Assembly: GCA_046704785.1 (NCBI GenBank)
Contig: JBJKRF010000030.1
Location: 1 to 9,741 of the forward strand
DNA from: JBJKRF01 sp046704785
GTDB lineage: Bacteria > Chloroflexota > Anaerolineae > Anaerolineales > Villigracilaceae
Length of the DNA stretch: 9,741 nucleotides
Direction: 5' to 3'
The notes under the pieces were generated by a model. That model was not told the origin of the DNA. It saw nothing but the letters and a program-made list of their open reading frames with translations, and made no database searches. Each line of letters begins with the position of its first letter. Within the stretch, counting starts at the first letter, position 1. A program made the position numbers and the translations under genes. This document shows, piece by piece, positions 5,579-9,741 of this stretch.

Positions 5579-6202
5579 ATGTCAATGGGAAAACAAAAAT
5601 TTTACGTCGTTTGGAAAGGACGCCGTACCGGGGTCTTTTCCTCCTGGAATGAATGTTCCGCGCAGGTCTCAGGCTACCCCTCGGCAGAGTACAAATCCTT
5701 TGACTCGCTCCCCGCTGCCGAGGTAGCTTTTCGTGGCCGTTACGCCGATTTCAGGGGCAAGCCGGCCTCGTCGCAAGCCTGGCTGTTTGCCGACTTCAAA
5801 CCGCTACTGCCCTCCCTCAGCGTAGACGCCGCCTGTAGCGGTTCGCCCGGCCCGCTCGAATACCGTGGCGTGCAGACCGAAGACACACGGGAAGTCTTTC
5901 GGTATGGTCCGTTTGCTGAGGGCACCAACAACGTCGGCGAGTTTTTGGCCATCGTCGAGGCCTTGTCGTGGCTCGCTGATCATAACCTTCCCTGGCCGGT
6001 CTACTCCGACAGCCACAACGCCATCGTCTGGGTCAAAGCCCGCAAATGTCGCACCCAACTAGCGCGTTCGCCGCGCAACGCTGAATTGTTCAGGTTGATC
6101 GCCCGCGCCGAAGAGCGCCTGGAGACTCTCGGCCCGTTCCAACTTTTAAAGTGGGATACACAAGCCTGGGGTGAAAACCCCGCCGACTTTGGCCGGAAGT
6201 AG
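5579..6202 (+). CDS. Ribonuclease H (viroplasmin-type N-terminal domain plus RNase H domain)
   Basis: A 207-residue RNase H that cleaves the RNA strand of RNA-DNA hybrids. Residues 4-52 form the viroplasmin/hybrid-binding domain: KFYVVWKGRRTGVFSSW, then QVSGYPSAEYKSF. This domain grips the hybrid and is characteristic of eukaryotic RNase H1 and some bacterial enzymes. The catalytic domain follows (about 78-207), with D83 in SVDAACSGSPG, E121 in NNVGEFLAIVEAL, D144 in YSDSHNAIVWV and D203 in WGENPADFGRK, giving the full D-E-D-D set. The ATG at 5579 has AGGAG 11 bases upstream, a little long but better placed than the second Met at 5585. The protein is cytoplasmic. The M48 protease gene starts 74 bases downstream and may be co-transcribed. 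No convincing plus-strand promoter was found upstream. Confidence 0.95.
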   Translation: MSMGKQKFYVVWKGRRTGVFSSWNECSAQVSGYPSAEYKSFDSLPAAEVAFRGRYADFRGKPASSQAWLFADFKPLLPSLSVDAACSGSPGPLEYRGVQTEDTREVFRYGPFAEGTNNVGEFLAIVEALSWLADHNLPWPVYSDSHNAIVWVKARKCRTQLARSPRNAELFRLIARAEERLETLGPFQLLKWDTQAWGENPADFGRK

Positions 6203-6221
6203 AGGCGCTGCGTTGAGCAAC

Positions 6222-6244
6222 TTGCCAGGTGTGTCGCCTGGCGA
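6222..6244. repeat. Short hairpin between the RNase H and M48 genes
   Basis: GCCAGG (6224-6229) pairs with CCTGGC (6237-6242) around a 7-nt loop. The stem extends by a T-G wobble and a T-A pair. It is followed by CCTTTATCG, so it is at best a weak terminator or attenuator. The upper strand also contains TTGCCA (6222-6227), a 5/6 match to a -35 box, but no good -10 follows at the right spacing. Confidence 0.35.
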
Positions 6245-6276
6245 CCTTTATCGAAATCCAAATTGGAGACATCTGT

Positions 6277-7404
6277 ATGAGCGAAGTCACTCTCGATCCC
6301 GAAAAACAAAAACAAGCCCGTGAGTATGCTCGTATCAAGCGCCGCCTGTGGTTGTTCGACACGGCTTTTGGGTTGGTCTACAGCCTGCTCTGGCTCGGAT
6401 TGGGCTGGGCCGTCGCTGCGCGTGGCTGGATTCAAGGATTCATGCCCAACGTCTGGGTGTTGATTTCGCTGTTCGCGCTGGTCTTTGGCGGAATCTACGG
6501 CCTGCTCGACCTGCCCTTGAGTTACTATTCCGGCTTTGTGCTGCCGCACCGCTATGGCCTGTCCACCCAGACGCTCAAAGACTGGGTGCTCGACCAGTGC
6601 AAAGGGCTGGCCGTTGCCGCGCCGATTGGATTCATCCTGCTCGAAGGCTTATACGCTTTCCTGCGAGCTTTTCCCGCCACCTGGTGGCTGTGGGGCGCGC
6701 TGGCCCTGCTGGTTTTCAACGTACTGCTCTCGAACCTGGCGCCGGTGCTGATCATGCCGCTTTTCAATAAATTCGTGCCCTTGGGAGAAGAGCACGCCGA
6801 ACTGTCTGAACGCCTGATGAATCTGGCTGAACGGGCCAACGCCCGCGTCAAGGGCGTGTTCAAAATGGACATGTCCCGCCGCACGAAGGCCGCCAACGCC
6901 GCACTGACCGGCATCGGTAACACGCGCCGCATCGTCATCGGCGATACGCTACTGGACGAGTTCACCTCCGACGAGATCGAGACCGTGCTGGCCCACGAAC
7001 TGGGGCATCACGTCCACAAGGACATTCCCTGGTTGATCGGCTTTGGGACGCTGACTACTCTCGTCGGGTTGTACCTGGCCTCCTTGGGCATGAATTGGGC
7101 TGCCGGGGCGTTTGGATTCAGCGGCCCTGCCGACATTGCCGGGTTCCCGGCTTTTTTCATCATCCTGGGCCTGTACGGACTGGTGATGATGCCTGTCGAA
7201 AATGCCTTCTCGCGCTGGCGTGAGCACCTGGCCGACGAATATGCCTTGCAATCCACCGGCAAGAAGGAGGCTTTCGCCTCGGCTTTTACCCGCCTCGCCA
7301 ACCAGAACCTGGGCGAGATCGATCCAGAGCCGTGGGTGGTCTGGTTGTTCTACGACCATCCGCCGTTGGGCGAGCGCATCGACAGGGCGCAAAACTGGAA
7401 ATGA
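6277..7404 (+). CDS. M48-family membrane zinc metalloprotease (Ste24/CAAX protease-like)
   Basis: A 375-residue integral membrane protease. The N-terminal half has hydrophobic segments at about 26-46, 57-78, 109-129 and 134-160, followed by IMPLFNKFVPL, a hallmark of Ste24-type CAAX proteases. The catalytic region contains HELGH (His240, Glu241, His244) in VLAHELGHHVHKD. The third zinc ligand is probably Glu316 in SRWREHLADEYAL. Two more hydrophobic stretches lie at about 251-271 and 290-306. In bacteria these enzymes act in membrane protein quality control or in processing peptides rather than prenylated proteins; the substrate is not known. The ATG at 6277 has GGAG eight bases upstream. An in-frame ATG at 6229 lacks a ribosome binding site. 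The length is a little short of Ste24 (about 410-450). Confidence 0.93.
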   Translation: MSEVTLDPEKQKQAREYARIKRRLWLFDTAFGLVYSLLWLGLGWAVAARGWIQGFMPNVWVLISLFALVFGGIYGLLDLPLSYYSGFVLPHRYGLSTQTLKDWVLDQCKGLAVAAPIGFILLEGLYAFLRAFPATWWLWGALALLVFNVLLSNLAPVLIMPLFNKFVPLGEEHAELSERLMNLAERANARVKGVFKMDMSRRTKAANAALTGIGNTRRIVIGDTLLDEFTSDEIETVLAHELGHHVHKDIPWLIGFGTLTTLVGLYLASLGMNWAAGAFGFSGPADIAGFPAFFIILGLYGLVMMPVENAFSRWREHLADEYALQSTGKKEAFASAFTRLANQNLGEIDPEPWVVWLFYDHPPLGERIDRAQNWK

Positions 7405-7510
7405 AACCGTAACCTCCTACCCGTTTGTCCAGGGCGAATCTGCTCGTTTGGCCGATGTATTGCGTCTCTCTGGGGGCTATACTGCTGTAAACTGAGTTAA
7501 GGAGATTCCC

Positions 7511-8503
7511 ATGTCCAATGTATTGGTTGATCTTTCCACCGCCATGGCCGAAGCGACAGAAAAAGCGGGCAAATCGACACTGACCGTCAATGCCCGGAGG
7601 CGCTTCCCGGCCAGTGGTGTAGCCTACGCTGCCGACCTGGTGCTGACCGCCGACCACGCCGTCGAGCGCGATGAAGACATCAGCGTGGTATTGCCGGATA
7701 ACACGGAGGTGCCCGCCAAAGTGGCCGGGCGCGACCCTGGCAGCGACTTGGCCCTCTTGCGTTTGGAGCGCCCCGCAGCGACGCCAGCCGAACGCGCTGC
7801 CGGCGAGCCCAAACCCGGACAACTCGTCCTGATGCTGGGACGTTCCTCTAGCGAAGGCATCGAAGCCAGCCTGGGCGTCATCAGCGCTGTGAGCGGTCCG
7901 TTGCGCACCCCGCGCGGCGTGCTCGAACGTTTCATCCGCACCGACGCCATTTCCTACCCCGGCTTTTCCGGCGGCCCGACCGTCGCTGCGGACGGCACGA
8001 TTGTCGGTCTCAACTCGTCGGGTATCGCGCGCGGCATGGCCTTGACTATCCCGGCAGAGATTGCCTGGCGCGCGGCGCAGATGCTGGCCGAACATGGCAG
8101 CATCCGCCGCGGCTACCTCGGCATCCGTTCGCAGCAGGCCGAGATTCCGGCGGCGCAACAACAGGCGCTGGGTCGTGAGCAGGCAGTCGGGCTACTGCTG
8201 GTCGGCATCGAAGAAGACAGCCCGGCCTCCAAAGCGAACCTGCTTGTGGGCGACATCCTGGTGGGATTCGAAGGGGTGGCGATTTCGAACCACGACGAAC
8301 TCTTCGCGCAACTGGCCGGCGCCCTGGTGGGCAAGTCTGTACGGCTGGAAGTGCTGCGCGGCGGGCAGGTGACGACGGTGAATGTCGTTATCGAGGAACG
8401 CCAATCTGCCGCCGCCGAGGACGAAGACGAGCGTCATCATCACGGTCATCGCGGTCACGGCCCCTGGGGACATCACGATCATGGTTTCGGCTTTGGTCGT
8501 TGA
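7511..8503 (+). CDS. HtrA-like S1C serine protease with PDZ domain and His-rich tail, no signal peptide
   Basis: A 330-residue trypsin-fold protease. The catalytic triad is His49 in LTADHAV, Asp79 in GSDLALLRL and Ser153 in PGFSGGPTVA. A PDZ domain follows (about 200-297; GYLGIRSQQ, then DSPASKANLLVGDILVGFEG). The C-terminus is an acidic patch (AEDEDE) and then a tail with eight His in residues 309-324. HtrA/Deg proteases degrade or refold damaged proteins, usually outside the cytoplasm. Here the N-terminus MSNVLVDLSTAMAEATEKAG has no hydrophobic segment, so the protein is predicted to be cytoplasmic or exported by an unknown route. The start is supported by AAGGAG six bases upstream. A LuxR-type regulator gene follows after 57 bases, probably in the same operon. 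Confidence 0.92.
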   Translation: MSNVLVDLSTAMAEATEKAGKSTLTVNARRRFPASGVAYAADLVLTADHAVERDEDISVVLPDNTEVPAKVAGRDPGSDLALLRLERPAATPAERAAGEPKPGQLVLMLGRSSSEGIEASLGVISAVSGPLRTPRGVLERFIRTDAISYPGFSGGPTVAADGTIVGLNSSGIARGMALTIPAEIAWRAAQMLAEHGSIRRGYLGIRSQQAEIPAAQQQALGREQAVGLLLVGIEEDSPASKANLLVGDILVGFEGVAISNHDELFAQLAGALVGKSVRLEVLRGGQVTTVNVVIEERQSAAAEDEDERHHHGHRGHGPWGHHDHGFGFGR

Positions 8504-8548
8504 GTCACGGGAACCTGGGTGTCAGCCCCAGCGTGAGAACGTCGTGCC

Positions 8549-8563
8549 GGAGGCCGTGCTTTG
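8549..8563 (+). promoter_or_regulatory. Ribosome binding site and TTG start of the LuxR-type regulator
   Basis: GGAGG (8549-8553) is followed after 7 bases by TTG at 8561, which begins IRVAVVAVAM, the first strand of a receiver-like fold. No ATG or GTG is as well placed. Confidence 0.8.
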
Positions 8564-9169
8564 ATCCGTGTCGCTGTAGTTGCCGTGGCCATGACCCTGC
8601 GTGTGGGCCTGCGCGAAGTGCTCAATGCGCTGGCCGAGACGCGTGTGGTGGCCGAGGCCGCCAACCTGGACGAGTTGGAGCCGCCCGACACCGGCCTGGA
8701 TGTGTTGGTGTTGGCTTCTGCCGAGGAACTATCCGGGCTGGATGGTGATTCTGCACCGCCGCTGTTGTTGCTGACCAACGATTCGCAAGAGGCCGGGCGC
8801 TTGACCGATTTCTCGGCCTGGGGCGTGTTGCCGCTGGATGCCAGCGAGGACGAGTTGGGCGCCGCCATTCGAGCTTTGAGCGAGGGCCTGTTGGTGGGTG
8901 CGCCAACCTTGATGCGTGATTTGTTGCAGCGGTCTCCACTGATGGAAGTGGCCGACAGCGAGCCCTTGCCCGATCCGTTGACCGGGCGCGAAGAGCAGGT
9001 CTTACAGATGATCGCGCAGGGTCTGGCTAACAAGCAGATCGCGCTCTCGTTGGGCATTAGCGAACATACGGTCAAGTTCCATCTTTCATCAGTGTATGCC
9101 AAATTGGGGGTCACTAGCCGCACCGAAGCCGTGCGTTCCGGCGCCCGGCGTGGGCTGATCGTGTTATAA
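8561..9169 (+). CDS. LuxR/NarL-type regulator with a degenerate receiver domain
   Basis: A 202-residue transcription regulator. The C-terminal DNA-binding domain (about 139-200) is a clear GerE/LuxR helix-turn-helix: LTGREEQVLQMIAQGLANKQ, then ISEHTVKFHLSSVYAKLGV and a TSRTEAV helix. The N-terminal 120 residues align with a receiver domain (IRVAVVAVAMTLRVGLREVL for the first strand and helix). The acid pair expected near 8-9 is Ala-Val, the phosphoacceptor Asp near 52 is Ala (LDVLVLAS), and the Lys of the G-x-L-x-K motif is Leu92. The conserved Thr72 remains. It should therefore not be controlled by aspartate phosphorylation. The gene lies 57 bases after the protease gene, suggesting co-expression; whether it regulates that operon is unknown. 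A hairpin terminator follows. Confidence 0.92.
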   Translation: MIRVAVVAVAMTLRVGLREVLNALAETRVVAEAANLDELEPPDTGLDVLVLASAEELSGLDGDSAPPLLLLTNDSQEAGRLTDFSAWGVLPLDASEDELGAAIRALSEGLLVGAPTLMRDLLQRSPLMEVADSEPLPDPLTGREEQVLQMIAQGLANKQIALSLGISEHTVKFHLSSVYAKLGVTSRTEAVRSGARRGLIVL

Positions 9170-9218
9170 AGGGGGAGCGTGAGGCCGCTGTAACCTGCCG
9201 CAGGAAATGCTCCTGATG

Positions 9219-9250
9219 CGCCATTCCCATTGGGAATGGCGTCTTAATCT
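9219..9250 (+). terminator. Hairpin terminator after the LuxR-type regulator
   Basis: A perfect 10-bp stem CGCCATTCCC/GGGAATGGCG (9219-9228 with 9232-9241) with a 3-nt loop is followed by TCTTAATCT, a modest T-rich tract. It lies 50 bases after the stop codon and separates the regulator from the transporter gene. The rest of the gap (9251-9352) shows no clear promoter. Confidence 0.65.
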
Positions 9251-9352
9251 ATGAGCTATTGAAACGCATCAAAACGCCGGAATTCCAGTGGGGGAAGTAT
9301 TTTCTTTGGATGAAAGTCTCGATAATTTTCGGCGAGCACCAAGCGCTCATTT

Positions 9353-9741
9353 ATGAAAAGAACCTGGCCGTTTCTCTTCTATCTTCTATACTTTGCTGCC
9401 CGCTCGGCGCTTGTGCCGTTTACTGCGTTGTATTACCAGAGCATCGGACTCTCCGGCACGCAGATCGGCTTGTTGACCGGACTCGCGCCGCTAGTCCTGT
9501 TGTTCGGTGCACCACTCCTGACCGGGCTGGCCGACACGACTCATCGCCACAAACTGGTGATGAGTCTCTCGCTGCTGGGGGTCACCGTCATGACGCTTCT
9601 GATTCCCCTGACCGACAACTTCTTCCTGCTGTTGCCGATCGTCCTGTTCTACTCGCTGCTCATCGCACCCGCAGGGCCCTTCGCCGACAGCGCCACCATG
9701 TCGATGCTGGGCGACCAGCGCCAGATGTACGGACGCATCCG
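9353..9741 (+). CDS. MFS transporter, N-terminal part (cut by the window edge)
   Basis: An open frame of 129 codons runs off the right edge without a stop. The protein begins MKRTWPFLFYLLYFAARSAL and has about four transmembrane helices (near 5-28, 38-60, 69-88 and 90-115). The loop after helix 2, GLADTTHRHK, matches MFS motif A (GxxxDrxGrr), and the PFADSATMSMLG segment fits MFS_1-like permeases. These carry small solutes across the inner membrane by secondary transport; the substrate cannot be told from this part. The ribosome binding site is poor (only a GCGAG-like stretch upstream), so the start is the least certain feature, although the protein begins as the family usually does. It lies downstream of a terminator, so it probably has its own promoter. 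Confidence 0.85.
   Translation, partial: MKRTWPFLFYLLYFAARSALVPFTALYYQSIGLSGTQIGLLTGLAPLVLLFGAPLLTGLADTTHRHKLVMSLSLLGVTVMTLLIPLTDNFFLLLPIVLFYSLLIAPAGPFADSATMSMLGDQRQMYGRI

Noticed and set aside
7448..7493. Promoter for the HtrA-like gene
   Set aside because: TATACT (7478-7483) is a good -10 box, but no -35 box lies at 16-18 bases; TTGCGT is 12 bases away and TTGGCC 24. Not called.
9208..9255. 15-codon leader peptide ahead of the MFS gene
   Set aside because: It coincides with the terminator hairpin, and its ribosome binding site directly abuts the ATG.
9310..9741. Alternative frame beginning at ATG 9310
   Set aside because: Its translation is Arg/Ala-rich and unlike any protein; the overlapping frame from 9353 encodes clear membrane helices.

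Overview
The window reads as chromosomal DNA of a GC-rich bacterium, most likely a member of the Chloroflexota (Anaerolineae-like). This is inference. It rests on the Thr-Pro-rich lipoprotein linkers, an Asp-box propeller lipoprotein, a Gmad2 lipoprotein, a two-rhodanese sulfurtransferase next to SufE, and the GC-rich codon use. No phage, transposase or CRISPR genes are visible.

Left edge (1-417): two full copies and one partial copy of an 86-bp tandem repeat run into the 3' end of a minus-strand tRNA-Lys(UUU) gene. Each repeat carries the last 20 bases of the tRNA plus 17 bases of flank. The tRNA has a strong sigma70-type promoter. Back to back with it is a plus-strand promoter for a thiolase, whose -35 lies inside a perfect 15-bp palindrome.

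418-4080, plus strand: a PcaF-like acetyl-CoA acyltransferase, then a TTG-started lipoprotein with seven Asp-box repeats, then a second lipoprotein (an Asp-rich DxNxDGxxD loop and a Gmad2 domain) behind its own promoter. The block ends at a 15-bp hairpin terminator that also separates it from the converging operon.

4079-5459, minus strand: a thiosulfate/3-mercaptopyruvate sulfurtransferase followed 35 bases later by a SufE-like sulfur acceptor, transcribed from a near-consensus promoter (TTGACG, 17 bases, TATAAT). The pair looks like a persulfide-transfer unit.

5460-7404, plus strand: an AT-rich intergenic stretch with a long-looped inverted repeat, then an RNase H of the viroplasmin-N-terminus type and a membrane-bound M48 (Ste24-like) zinc protease.

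7499-9241, plus strand: a signal-less HtrA-like serine protease with a PDZ domain and a His-rich tail, then 57 bases later a LuxR-type regulator whose receiver domain has lost its phosphorylation residues. A hairpin terminator closes this unit.

9353-end: the first 129 codons of an MFS transporter, cut by the window edge.

Most genes here belong to known families. No complete new system is evident. The parts most worth a second look are the tRNA-end tandem array, the protease/pseudo-receiver pair and the palindrome over the thiolase promoter.
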